From the NCBI GenBank assembly GCA_917880885.1, contig OU862923.1, positions 26,365,770 through 26,429,769 of the forward strand: a stretch of DNA of 64,000 bases, written 5' to 3'. Origin of the DNA: Limnephilus marmoratus. Lineage: Eukaryota > Arthropoda > Insecta > Trichoptera > Limnephilidae. Within the stretch, counting starts at the first letter, position 1, and each line of letters opens with the position of its first letter. Both the position numbers and the translations under genes were made by a program. The notes beneath the pieces are model-generated. The model searched no databases, had not been told where the DNA came from, and saw only the letters and a program-made list of their open reading frames with translations. Below are positions 1-13,400 of this stretch, piece by piece.

Positions 1-636
1 AGCTCTAAATGAATCTACAGTCGCCAAATCTGAAACAAACAAAAAAGTTAAATGCGGTTACTGTGAGATTTTAATGTTGTTTTCAGAATATGTGAGAAAA
101 AGTCAAAGTCTTTAATTAAAGCGATGGTTATCACAGAAATATTAAATGATGAAGTGCGGTGATGCTGCCATGAGTTTTGTTGTCCCCCTTTTCAAGAGAG
201 AAATTCTCACAAATTTGGAAGACTCCATTGCAACGGATGAAGATTACGATGTAACTTAATGTTCGTAATTGAAACTGTAAATTTTCCTGGTCAAGTTCCA
301 CCTCCTCGATCTGCATCATTATCACTAATACAAAAATAGAAGTCAATCGCAAGTGCCTACCGTGCTTCAAAATTATTTGGATACATGAACTCCGTCATCA
401 ATCAATTTTTCAGCAATGGCTGATACAGTTAGTCTTTCTCCGAGTTTGCAATTAAATGTTAAAAATAATGAACTTCAACTTATTGTCCGAAACAATGAGA
501 TGATAAATATACAACCTGGTGCACAATTCCAAAATACTTTAGAACTGGGAACGGCATGTGGTTTGTGTTTACTAACCCATCCACTCTCAAAGTTTACTCC
601 ATCCCCAAACGATGCCTAGAAAATAAATTTTTGATT

Positions 637-691
637 GCCCTTGAGGTGATTTTTCACAAAAACGGCGCTATACAAATTATTATTATTATTA
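637..691 (+). repeat. 3' tail of a CR1-like LINE
   Basis: A short 3' end reads CTTGAGGTGATTTTTC, then AAAAACGGCGCTATACAAAT, and finishes in an ATT microsatellite. The same tail closes the longer CR1-like LINE at 56259-58110 on the other strand, so this is a strongly 5'-truncated copy. The small ORF just upstream (416-619) may be flanking or older LINE sequence and has no recognisable domain. Confidence 0.7.
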
Positions 692-694
692 ATT

Positions 695-2584
695 AATTGT
701 ATACTGTATACTGAAGACATCCCAGAACTTTGTTTTGTCAGAAACTGATAACATCATTATTATGAAATGATCCCGTTAAATGTTACATCCAGTTGTTTTT
801 GTGCATTAGCTCTCCTAAATTTAGTATTCTTTTTTTTTTAATATTATCCCCTACTACCATCTGTAATAATTCATAGAATTTTTCTTCCAATATCCTCTAA
901 AGTAAGTATAAAATCTCTTGGAATCATTTTTAAAATGTGGTAATAGTGTATAATATTCTCCTTCATTGCGTGATTTTGGAATACCAATTCTAACATTGCA
1001 AATGATGAACACAATGATGCGCACTGCCATGTTACTGCACCTGTAGTGCAATTAGTAAAATCACAGCTCTGGTGCAGTCCCACTAAATGTGTGTTCAGAA
1101 CTAGTAATTCTATTATTATTTGTTGCTATGCTATAACTGTGATTTGGTATCATAAATCTGTTATCTGCAGCTTGAAATAGGGATCTGTGAACAGTTGATA
1201 ATGTCCACGCAGTGAGGTATTGTCCAAAAAGAATAATTTTACATATTCAGTAATTTAAAAAATTCTGAACTAAAAATAACAGTGAATCATATAATGTAAA
1301 TAAAATGTGCAACTGTTTGCCGCTGGAAATTGTCAAATACAAATAATATACTTCAATGTCTGTTATTTCATATTATGTGTCCTTGGCCATTTAATATGTT
1401 AATAACTAGTGAAATAATTATATTTATCATCATAATTATAATAATATGGCTTATCTCGCTAGCTTTTTACTCAATTTGAATAATAATTGCATTAGCAGAC
1501 ATGTGTGTGGCTTCTTTTACTTTGATTTATTCCCCTACGAGTCAATACTCATACAAGCTGCAAACTTGCAAAAGGAATGAATATGTTTCTAGATTTTACA
1601 ACTGGCAAAGTATTCACCAAAAAGATGTTAGTGGTTATGGAGACAAATTCAGCACTAGTGTATCACAATTAGAAATATAATGTTATATTGAGTGAATTCA
1701 TATTCCTGCCATCATTTCAAGCACTTGTTATTGATTTTGTAAATGGTTGATTGTCTCATTGTGTGGGCAGAATCCCAGAGAAGAAACTGACTTGATCTTT
1801 GACAGTAGTACGGTAAATTATTGGACCCTGCTTAACATTTGTGTGCATATGGGCTCGAAATATGTCAATATGTGTACTTTGATATAACCATTATCTTACA
1901 CGATGGTGGCCCATTAAACACAACAAACCTATGAAATATATTTACCGGGAAAATCAAAAGTTCACAACTTCTTTCCTGAGAAATCTCTTTTTGTACTTGC
2001 CATAAATTAATTAATAAGCCGTGTAATTTTGTGGCCAAAGTTATTCCTATGTCCCATGTTTTTTTATACCCCTATTAAACCATGAATTTGAACAGTACTA
2101 GTTTTATGATCTGGCAATACTAATTATTCTCTTATGATCTGGCAATATTAATATGCTCTCTTTTGGGTTGAGTACAATCCCGCAGAAAGAAAGTGACTTA
2201 CTCCTCGGCATAAACATGCATCTTTTTAATATTTCTATTTTTGATTGATTCTATTATTTCTATACTGATTGAACTTTTCCACTTATTTTATTTGGCCGTT
2301 ACCGGTTTCAGCCTTTAAAGGCCATCTTCAGTATGGAATAATGATTTCTTAACCCGTCAAAGGCCACGCCATGCCACCAAAATTCGCGAAAAAACACTAA
2401 AAAACCACCACTTTGAATTTTGAATTGAATGTTTTGTTGATAAATTTTGAGCTATTGTATATTTTATTGACTGAAACACGTTCACAACACAATAAACTAT
2501 CTACCAAAACCACATTACTTGCATTTATTACGTAAATTTATAGGTTTTATGATGTTTTATTCGCGATACACCCATTTATTGCGA
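695..2584. other. AT-rich non-coding stretch
   Basis: No exon, RNA gene or complete transposon is recognised here. The DNA is AT-rich with stops in all frames. A short block at about 2290-2340 (GGCCGTTACCGGTTTCAGCC and the following bases) looks like a dispersed repeat. If eIF4B begins left of the window, this stretch would be part of its first intron. Confidence 0.5.
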
Positions 2585-3420
2585 CCGTGAAATTTGCGGC
2601 AATTTATGACAGCGCATTGTCATGGATGAAATCGTTTTAAAAATATTCCAGGGTGACTAGGTGAATGAAACTTTTAGCATCACCTAGAGCAGGGATTCCC
2701 AAACTATTTTGGACAAGTGACCCCTTTTCCAAAATGAACTGTTACCCCAGACCCCCCATGGCCAAATTACCTACTTTTAAAATCAACCCCCTTAGGGGCC
2801 GTTCAAGTATTACGTAACGCAATTGACCCCCCCCCCCATGTAACGCGCCGTAACGTTTTCCTGTACACCCCCCCCCCTAGGCGTTACGTAACGCCCAAGT
2901 GGCTTTACTTGAATTCACATTTAAGTTGCGCAAAGTGCCCCCCCCTCTTGTCGAGGAACACGCATCAACCTTGACAGATAACAATCGCGGCAAAATTTGA
3001 CAGTTCGATGTCATAGAGAAAATTATTTAAAAATATCCTGGGGTTGCAAGGTGAATAAAATTGCTACCCGCCGCATGGTTATATAATGACGCAAGCGATT
3101 CTGACACTGTTCTTCATACAACGTCTGTACATAGATGGGTCAAAATCGCAGACAAACATGTTTTCATGGGAATATTTTTTTCGGGCATGCGCAAGGGTCG
3201 ATTTTTAGACCTCGTCGACCCCCAAAATCAGTTTTCGTTTATGTCGACCCCTAGGAAACCGATATCGACCCCAAGGGGTCGATATCGACCACTTTGGGAA
3301 TCCCTGACCTAGAGTAATGATGGCGCAAGCGATTCTGACACTGTTCTTCATACAAATTCTGTACATAGAAGGGTCAAAATTGCAGACCAAAAGTTTTTCA
3401 TCGACAATATTATTCAAATA
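2585..3420. repeat. dispersed repeat with a nested copy of itself
   Basis: A moderately conserved repeat containing GCGCAAGCGATTCTGACACT spans 2585-2689 and resumes at 3307-3420. It is split by the hAT-type element at 2690-3306. A second copy lies inside that element (about 2997-3170) and a third at about 10690-10800 in an eIF4B intron, on the opposite strand. No coding capacity is seen. Confidence 0.55.
2690..3306. mobile_element. non-autonomous hAT-type element, 617 bp
   Basis: The element begins CAGGGATTCCCAAACT and ends TTTGGGAATCCCTG, a terminal inverted repeat of hAT type. It is flanked by an exact 8-bp target duplication, ACCTAGAG (2682-2689 and 3307-3314), the hallmark of hAT insertion. 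There is no transposase ORF. It carries one end of a second MITE (from 2795, related to 40109-40516) and a copy of the repeat into which it inserted. Confidence 0.85.
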
Positions 3421-3779
3421 TTTGAATTATTTTCTCGCGCATGCGCATATGACGCACTCACTGTTGCGTCTCCGGCCAGTCACCGGTTAAACAGAGAGAG
3501 AGAAAAAAAAATTGAAGCTTTTCTTAATTCTTTGATATTCTCTTGTTTGTCCCGGGATTTGTAGTAATCCATTCTTTTATAATAAAGAACTCCAATGCAA
3601 AAGAATATAATGGCTTAAAAAAATTTTCATGTAGATCAACAAACACTGATTCTGAAAATATAAGTTTATTATATATTATTATAGGTATGTAGATTTTGAG
3701 AGAACCAAAAAATTAAAACTTTGAAAATTATTAGCAATTAATTACAGTTAAAAAAAATGGTATTTAATTTAGAAGGTTA

Positions 3780-4198
3780 TTACTAGTAGGCAGCTGGCGG
3801 AGGCAAAACGAAAATTCCAGAGCCGCTCATTATTAAAGGCAAAACAATTAAATTGTGAGATACGATTTTAGATTTTCACGGCCAAAAATTATTTTGTTAT
3901 TAGTTTTAGGGGTATTATGCCGTGTTGCGCTACCTCCTTCTTTAGCCAACTTTTAACAAATTTGATGATGGACACTGCAACACTGTCCGAAACGTTGGCT
4001 AAAGAAGGAGGTAGCGCAACACGGCATAATACCCCAAAAACTAATAACAAAATTAAAATGTGGTTATTTAACCGGTCAAATTTGTTTTATGGTGCCAACA
4101 GTCTTAGCTATAAAAGGTCATTTGGTTTTGGCCTCTTTCAGCATATTGCTCGCCATACATTCCCAATGTTTTTGCCTCCGCCAGCCGCCTACTAGTCA
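3780..4198. mobile_element. nested inverted-repeat element
   Basis: The outer ends are inverted repeats built on ACTAGTAGGCAGCTGGCGGA (about 3781-3809 and 4169-4197). Inside them is a second inverted pair of about 60 bp around GGGGTATTATGCCGTGTTGC (about 3890-3955 and 3988-4055). No transposase is present, and ORFs across it are by-products of the palindromes. The inner family recurs at 8628-8778, 12051-12150 and 18170-18260. It is probably a MITE inside or derived from a larger foldback element. Confidence 0.65.
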
Positions 4199-4479
4199 TT
4201 ACATATTGATAAAAAAAGGGACTGGAGTTCCTTATTCTAGATTTTTCCCTCCCCGGTGCATACACTACCCAATAATAGTGTAGGAATAAACAATAATCTG
4301 TTTTTTTTTCTTCATACAATAGAACCTATCTCCCATTTTCCTGAACATTATGTACTATGCTTTTTTCACGGTATTCTGAGAAACGTATTTCCCTTGTAAA
4401 AACAGAATTAAGCGTGTTGTGCATAACTGTCTGTACGGATTATATTATTGGGCGTATTGCATGGTTTCTGGCGGCGGAG

Positions 4480-7400
4480 AGCAGAGCTACAGCAGCCGGC
4501 GGGCACAGGCGGGGCCGATGGTGCTGCCGTCTGCGTCGCGCGCCTCCCGCGGGGGTGCCTACGACGAAGACGCGGTGCCGCGCCACCCGCCCTACGTGGC
4601 TTACATCTCCAACCTGCCCTACGAGGTGGACGAGGAGAGCATTGCCGAGCTGTTCACAGGACTCAAGGTGGGATTTTTATATATTCTCAATCTTATATGT
4701 ATTTCCCATGTCAACAACATCTTTCGGATGTCGACAACATGCAACCATTTTTCAAAAACTGTTGTTTTTGTAAGGGTGGAAGTTATCTTTCACCTACCAC
4801 TATCAGAAATCTCAGATGTTATGGATCTTAACCCCTCCGAAAATTGCAAATATTCACTTATAATGTCTCAAACGAAATGTCCGTTTTACGAAAACTTTGT
4901 GTTATTATCGCTTCACAATTAAAGCTCTATAAATGAAACATTTCGGAACATAGCCGAATAGTAAAAACTGTTTTAGAAAGGTTACAAAATAAGCTTTCAA
5001 ATTGTTATATTACAAATAAATATTAACATTTGTAAATATTAAAATTTAGAATGCAAACATTAAAAAAATGTAAAAATGACTCACGTGATGTTTTTATGTG
5101 AAAACGGTACTACAATCACAGATTATGTAAACAACAATACTTATTCTATTGTATAAATGTACTAGCTGGTTCCTGGCATGCTTTGCTATGCCATTTAATA
5201 AAGAAATTGTTTCTCTCTGCGTGTCCTTTCCCATTCGTTCCGTTCCCCTTTCGCCTCCCATTCCTCTCCCGCGTCCCCTTCACCTCGCGTTTTCTCCGAT
5301 TTCTCCACCTTCCCTCTCCCCACTCCACTCCCCCTTCCCCCATCCCGCGAATCCCCCTCCCGAGTTACCCTCCCCTCCAGGGTTCCCCTCCCCCCCTCCC
5401 TCGAACCACCTACCTGAGTTCCCCTCCCCCTTCCCGCATTCCATACATTCAGTTTTCAAACAGCTCGCGTGCCACCCATTGCAATTTTTTTAACACAAAT
5501 TTCATAACGTCAGAGCTCACGAGTAGCTTTATACAAACCTTGTCCTGACAATAACGAACATAAATTAAAAAGAATTATCCAATTTGGTGCAGTCGTTCGG
5601 AAGTTATGCGCGTACATACATTTTGGCGATTCATTTTTATTTATATAGATAATAAACACTTTTGTCACCTCCCTTTTTTGTCATTTCATATAAAAATATT
5701 TAATAAAAATTAACAATGTCGAGCGGCCCGTAAGCAATTTGGCAGGTAAAAATATGTGTCACTCGCGACTGACAGAATATTCTTGTTATGTATTTCTATG
5801 GACAACTTGATAGGGATGTATAGCTTGATCCACTATCGACCTTTTACTTTTTGTTTTAGGGATGTCACTAAAACAATAATGGAGTTAGAACGATTTCTAT
5901 GGAGACACGCGTTGACGTATAAACACGCATATTGTACTTGACTGCTATCGTATTTTTATCGCATATATCTGCTTACATTGTTTACCTGTTAAAAGCTAAC
6001 AAAATTGTGTTTTGATTTCCAGGTTTCCAACCTTCGCTTGCCCAGAGAGTCGGAAGGAAAGCTGAGAGGTTTCGGCTATGTAGACTTTGAAGACAGAGAC
6101 AGCCTTGTGGCTGCCATGAACATCCTTGACCTGGTGAGTGCACATTCCTCAAAATATTTTTATCTTACTTCACAACAGCTAAGAATCCCATCCTTATCAA
6201 ATTAGGCAATCAAATTTATTCTCTGGGATTAAATCATATCTTATAATACACTCCTGATTCATCGTAAAGGAATCTTTATGATTACATTATAATGATTGAT
6301 TATGCTGATATTATCAAATATGTTAAAAAATAAATTGTCACTTACTGTATTTAAGTATATAAGTGATAAGGATGGGTGGGATTACATCTGCTACATTCCA
6401 TAATAATAATTTTCAGAGTTTTGAGTCCTCTTATTTTGATTTGGTATTTATTGTCATATTGTTACTGTACAGACTGTCAGCGGAAGGCGCATACGCATTG
6501 ATGTATCCACTTCAGACAATGATAGAAGGCAAGCCGGTGGTCAGGGTGGAAGGAGGAATGATCGCGATAGGTGTGTATAATATACTCATTGCATATCACA
6601 AGTGTATTGCTCAGATTAATAACTTGACCCCTCCGACTAATTTGTTCACTTTTGGGAAAAGCTCATATGGTCTTGTACAAATCCTTGTGTCTTCCTTACT
6701 GTCATGGTGAGAAATAAGATCTAAACGGTGTCAGAAAGAGAAAACACCGTACTTTATATGCAAATTTAGAATTCGACCACAGAAGAATTAAAATGTACAC
6801 CTCTATGAAACCAATGGTTCCGACAACAATTTCAGAAAAATTTATGAAACTACAGTAGAATCCGGATATAACGACCCTCGAGGGGCCGGCGATACTTTGT
6901 CGTACTAACCGGACGGCGCACAAAACGACCGGATAATTTAAGGGAGGGTTACATTTGATTCACCGGCTTCTTAGCGGTATAATAAACCACTTTTTTTTCA
7001 ATTGAAAAACACTTTCGCTTCACGGAACTTATTGTGTTGAGTTTTTAACCTAGTCACAACAGATGATAAACAATGACTGTGCTAATAAGGATAGGTGTTA
7101 GCACGCGGGGAGTAGGCGAGGTGCGGGGCGGCGAAGTATTGGTGTAAACAGTACACTGCGCGTCATTCTAATCGGACGAATTATCATTAAAATAAGTCGC
7201 TTAAAACGGATACGTTTTCCTAGTACCTAACCATGAAACTTAACTTGAATTTACAATGTCGTCGCTAAAAACCGTAAGCCGTTATAAATGAAGTCATTAT
7301 ATCCGAATTCTACTGTATGTGAATTTTTTATTAATTTTTTTTTTGTAATTTTATTTCCTGTTATCAGTAATTTTGGTTATATAAAAAGGAAGGTGAACCC

Positions 7401-10400
7401 TTTTTAAAACTTTTTTATGTTAGCATTCAAAATTTTAATATTTCAAAAATGATATGTTTCTTCTAATAATAAAAATTGAAAGCGTATTTCATCACATTTC
7501 AAAACCAGTTCTGATTTCAGATACATTAAGAAATATTCCATTTAATTGGATTTTATTGCTAAGTGGAAATACTCTGACCTTCTGACAGAATATGCCAGAG
7601 GCCTGGAGGGTTAAAACCACAATTTTGTGGGTATGATTTTGCTTTTCTAACATCAAAGTGGCCGAGTTGGCATCGCCAATTGTCGGGTTATTCGTAACCT
7701 GGGAATGTTCGTCTTTTAAAAAAGTCTTGAAAAATAGTTACTTTTATTAGCATTTTTAATTAATAAATTTAACCTGTGTACAGTCAGTATAAATATGCAT
7801 TCTACAAGCACAAATAATTTGATCATATTTACAAAATTAGTATGACAAAATTAAAGTTTCTACAACTTATGTGCTATATCAATAGGTCCCTCTGACACCA
7901 TTACTATAAAACATGTAGAAAATGGTCGTTTGGTACAAACAAATAAAACTTTCCATGTCTAGGAATTTGGTTTCACTTATTCCTTTCAAGAGTCTATTTC
8001 ACTTAAATTAAGCCAACTTCTATGAATATCAGCCCTGGTAAGTTAGTCTAAACTAGTTTGTGTTAGAGCACCATGAAACAATAAATTGAAAGTGTTACAT
8101 AATTTTTCAGGGAGCGCGACTATGATCCTGAACGCACTGCCGGAGACTGGCGCTCTGCCCCGGCCGGCGGCGGTGGAGGGGGCGGCGAGAGGGAGGGCCG
8201 CGGAGGCGACAGAGAAGGCGGTGGAGGCTGGGGCTCTTCATACCGAGACAGAGAGAGGGACGGAGGTCGTGGGGGAGACAGAGACAGAGATAGGGACGGG
8301 GGTCGCGGAGGTGACAGAGATCGTGATCGGGAAAGTAAGTACAAATTATCTTGGATTTTTAAACACAAATTTCATTTATTACAATCAGGAGCATCTGGAT
8401 ATAGACCATATTGGCTGTAAAACTGTTCATGCTCCCAACAAACGATAAATGAACCAATTAAATACAATAAAACTATGATTATTTTTTTTTATCATTAATT
8501 TGTAAGATTTTGTTCTCATTCTTCCTTTATGCACAGCTTTACAAGATTTTTTTGTAACCCCTCTGTTCATAATAATCTCAATTTTGATTTAAAATTTCCA
8601 TGGGCAAATTATTATCATGATTGATTTTGGGGTATTGTGCCGTGTCACGCTTCCTGCTCACTTATTCAAAATTTCAGACAGTGTACATAATTAGAGCAGA
8701 TGTGCCTATCTGCCCCAATGATAGACACTGTCCGAAATTTTGGATAGAGAAAGAAAGCGTAACAAGACATAATACTAAATTCAATCAAAATTATGTTAAT
8801 TTTGACTGAAAACTCATAAGATGGAAATATCTTCTAAAGAAACCATTATCTGCTGATAAGTTGTAATTAGTGATCTGGCCGATATTCTTGAAGATGCGCA
8901 TTTTTTAATTTTATTTTTTTTTTAATTCCTCACTATGCTCATTTATTTATGTTATGATTTTGTAATGATGAATAAAAGTGTCTGGCACATGTTGCATAAC
9001 AACCAACACATTGTATTGCACTGTTGGTGCGAATGTCGCACCGGGGGCACACATACAAGTACATGTTACTCCTTTTGCCCCGGGAAGGTCTGAGGTGAGG
9101 CCGGGGGCGCAATGGCCCCCAAACCACTCCCTAGACGGGAGCCCTAACAATTAGGGAGGAGAGAACCAGAAACACCAAACCCGCAGACTTTATCTGAGAC
9201 TTTGGGCTGTGAGCTTGGAGGAGGTTGTTTGCAGGTTTGTTGGAAACTCTCTTGGCCAGCCGTTTGAGTATAATGTGCAACGTGAACTCGCTTCTTGATA
9301 AATTCATTGTGTTTATCTCGAACCGGGTTCATAACTCAATTCAGACTAATCTCGCACCGACAGTTCTGTTCATGTGTAGTAACTTACTTTCTGAACACTT
9401 TTTTATAATCCAAATGCGTGCGTGTTCCTAATCGCTTTGAGAATGCTGATGCTTGATTTATTGTTTGTGTTTTATTTAATTTATAGCAAGTGCAGTAGAC
9501 AACACACCCGGAGGCTGGAGGGAAGGCAATAGGAGAGAAGAACCTCCTGCGAGAGAAAACCGTGCTTATGGCGGCCGTGACTCCGATAGAGACCGAGGTG
9601 GATTTGGAGGCGACCGTGGAGGCGGCGGCGGTGGCTTTGGACGTGACCGGGACGGTGACCGAGGGGGCTATGGACGTGACCGAGAAGGCGGCGGTGGTTT
9701 TGGGCGCGACCGAGACGGAGATAGGGGAGGCTTTGGGCGCGACAGAGATGGAGATCGAGGCGGCTTCGGACGAGACCGGGACGGCGATAGAGGGTATGCA
9801 AGAGACGGGGACAGAGGAAGAGACAGTGATAGGGAGCGAGGGTACGGAAGAGACACGGAGAGGGATAGAGGATACGGAGGCGACAGAGACGGAGAAAGAG
9901 ACAGAGACAGAGGATACCGAAGTGGAGACTCGGGTCCCAGAGACCGTTACAGGTTAATCTCATGTGGAAATATTGTTTTCTAACATATTATACACCATGT
10001 CTTGATTCACACCCTCTTTTATTCGTTGTCAAAGTGTAGCCATAGACTATACCTTTTACCTTTCTCATTTAAACGATCTTACTAACTTGAAATAACACTT
10101 TTGTATTTCTTCCTTTTAACACTTTTGTATAAAGCCATTGACTCCACAACACTTTTTTTAAATGCGATTATTATTGTATGGTTTGATATCATGAAACCCA
10201 ATTCCTTCATTTTTGTCATGCTCTTTATAATACGTGTTTGTTTAGCTAGATCTTTTTTTTTTTGTAAAATTAGTGCAAGTCGTTACTTATTTAATTAATT
10301 AATTGTTTGCCCCTTTACAGAGATAATGATCGTGGATTTGGACGAGGAGGCTTTGGCGGAGACAGGAATCGTGATGGAGACCGAAATCGCGATAGGGACG

Positions 10401-13400
10401 GTGGAGACGACAAAGGTACAAATTGCATTATGTTCAACTCTAGCCCTTCAATATGTTTAGCCAAAATTAATAGAGTAAGAAAAGTTTTTTTACAATCTTG
10501 TGTACAAAGTAAGACTTATTTATGTAAGTGTTGTATTATATGAACCCTACCGCCATTATCATTTGAGAAAGGAAAAAGCAAAACCTTACTTTAATCTCTA
10601 TCTACCAACCTTCCTTTCTTTTAATTATTTATAAGTGACCTATTTTTTAAAACTTGTTTTTTAAATGCGATTTTAACCCTTATATATTAAGAAACTGTAT
10701 GAAGGACAAGGTCAGAATCGCTTGCGCCAATATCATTCTTGACGTAGGCAATGGTTTCATTCATGTAGCAACACTAGAATATTTTTAAATGCATTATCTA
10801 TGACTTTGGGCATCGTTTTTTTGCAACTGTCAAAGTTGAAGTTTTACTTTTTCGAATGCTTGTAAAGGTCTTTATTTATTTGCAAAATCCTTTGAGTTGT
10901 GTTTTTTCATGTTGGGTATGTATTCAGGTTTGTGTAGAAATAATAAAATCAGTTTATATTTGTGTCATATTTTTGACAATTATTTCCAAAATGGGAGATT
11001 TTTTAATCTTTTTTTTTTTTTTTAGTTAATTAGCTATTCTGGAAAAATCTCTTACAATATTATTGCGTATTATACATGAATAATAAGTACATTATCTGGT
11101 AAACAGAAAACAATCACGAAAAAAGCAATTCCTTTGTTTTTATATGGATATTTGACAAGAAAGCAATCAGGCAAAATCAAGAGGTTAAGCAAGAGGTTAA
11201 ATCACGCACAAATAATTTGATCATGTTTACAAAATTTATATGATAAAATTAAAGTTTCTATAACTTGTGTGCTATATCAATAGGTCCCTCTGACACCATT
11301 ACTATAAAACATGTAAAATATGGTCGTTTGGTACAAACAATTAATTCTTATAGAGCTGTAGATATTCTATATTCAGGGTCAAAACTGACTAGACTAACTT
11401 GACTAAATCTGAATAGCTAGATGCCTTCCAACCTTCCTCTTTTTCAGCTCCTTTACAAACTTTAACATTCTCACATGATGCCATAATTTGGGATGCCAGT
11501 CACACTGGCTCTGGACAGTTGGAATTCTTCAAGTTTCACCTTGAATAATCCATTTCTCGGAACGACTGCCTAGCTTTTGTTTGCCACACAAAATTTGACT
11601 GTCCCCGCTCTGGCAGAGTGCTGCCATAAAATATCTAAAACCGTGACGCATGACGCATTCAAAGATGCGGACGTTTCAGGGGAGCCGCGCACGCGCACCA
11701 AGCTGCAGCTGAAGCCACGCACCGTGCCGCTGGACAACCCGCCGCCCCCCGCCCCGGTAGAGGCGCCCACTAGAGCTGACAGTGAGCGCGGAGGCAGCGA
11801 GCGAGGCGACACAGGCGGTGAAGGCAGTGAGAAGGACGAAGGCGAGAGGAGACCCCCGCACGTGCCCAAGGTGGCCGCCGCTAACATCTTTGGGTCGGCC
11901 AAGCCCGTTGACACCGCCGCCAGGTTGCTATTATTTATTTGTATATGTATTTTTTCTAAAATATTGCTTTGCGTGAATTCTATAATATCCTTAACAAAGA
12001 AACGATTCTGCCTAAGCAACCTATCTTAAATTTTTTTTTTCATTATTTGTTTTTGGGGTGTTATGCCGTGATGATCTGCCCTGATACACTGCAACGCTGT
12101 CTGAAAAGTTGGCTAAAGAAGGAGGTAGCGCAACACGGCATAACACCCCAAAAACAAATACGAAAATACTTTTGGCCGTGAAAATCTAAAAACTTATCAA
12201 CAAATCTAATCACTTTTAAAAAACTTTATTTGAAATGAATTCCGCCTATGTGTCTGTATACTCAGTTCACACTACTACTACTAAATATGATACTCGGTGG
12301 CAAATAAGAAGCAATACTAGACAACCTATATAGGTTATATTTTTAATGAAATACTGCCTATATTTTTTTTTTTGTGTACAATTCCCAATCCTAACTGCTC
12401 CTAACATCTGGAGCCGGGGATTGTCAGGCTGACGATAGAGGGGATGGGAAAGAAGCAGGTGGGAAAGTATAACATAACCTTGGCTATTCAGGTCTAGTTA
12501 TGAAACATGGCTGAAGCCATTTCAAGGAATAGTTCAATTCTGAATGGTGGACTTAAACCAAGGTGGTAGACGATACTGAGAGTATCTTGCACACTCAAAT
12601 TAGCCACAAATTTTCATACTGCATATGGTTTTAAATTAATAAATTGTGATATAACACAAATTGCACACTCCGAGATTTGAACCCTTAACCTTTGGTTTGC
12701 TAGTCGAGAGTCTTACCCCACAATATCTTTAATACTCACACTACAACATCGTTTTGACGTGCCACGGAAAGTTGATACTCCTGAAAAAAATTTGTCTGCA
12801 CACAATTATAATGTTTCGCCGACGATATGTTCAGTATGTAATATATGTACCTATGCATGCTTTTTGGCCATGTAATTTTGTGTTTAAAATCTAAAAAACA
12901 GTGGGCATGTCAGAATCCATCATATTAGTGCAATCACTGTAACAATTTTAACATCAAATTTCTTTATGCACATAAAAATTTCATCTTATTTTCACATTTT
13001 ATATGATGAAATCTAAGTTTTAATAACTTATGTGCTATATCAATAATATGTCCCTCTGACACCATTACTATAAAACATGTAGAAGATGGTCGTTAGGTAC
13101 AAACAATTTATGTAAAAGCCGCATTCAGGTCTATCGAAAACTTCAGCACTGTAACAATTTGCAGTATGCTATCCTATATGTGATTAGTAATAGCCTCATT
13201 TGTGAATGCGGTTTGATGCAAAACTGTAAATTTAATTGTTTTTGTATCTTTCAGAGAACGTGAGATTGAGGAGAGACTAGCAAAGAAGGGAGGAGAGAAG
13301 TACCGTGAGGGAACAAGCAAGGATCGAGAGGACAAGAAGGGAGCGGCCTGGGGGAGGGAACGTCGGGTAATAACAACCGCTTTTCTTTCTCTATTCACCT

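Larger units (their letters stand above)
4600..6570 (+). other. eIF4B: RRM domain of eIF4B, spread over three exons
   Basis: The RNA-recognition motif starts at [17 protein letters not shown] in the first visible exon, where AYISNL is the RNP2 strand. It continues with [20 protein letters not shown] in the second exon, where LRGFGYVDF is the RNP1 strand. It closes with [15 protein letters not shown] in the third exon. Both exon junctions fall between codons. The aromatic residues expected for RNA stacking (Y in RNP2, F and Y in RNP1) are present, so the domain should be functional. Confidence 0.9.

Noticed and set aside
4357..4922. ATG-started ORFs at 4357, 4419 and 4448 as the eIF4B N-terminus
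   Set aside because: The residues before [10 protein letters not shown] do not resemble any eIF4B start, and they read into intron at both sides. The true first exon is probably upstream of the window.
5149..5548. Proline/serine-rich ORFs of 114 and 121 codons
   Set aside because: They are translations of the pyrimidine-rich centre of a Helitron.
9481..9963. Long ORFs on both strands and in another frame over the repeat exon (131 and 160 codons)
   Set aside because: They arise because the real frame is a GC-rich codon repeat. The eIF4B frame joins in phase to both neighbours and encodes the expected DRDG pattern.
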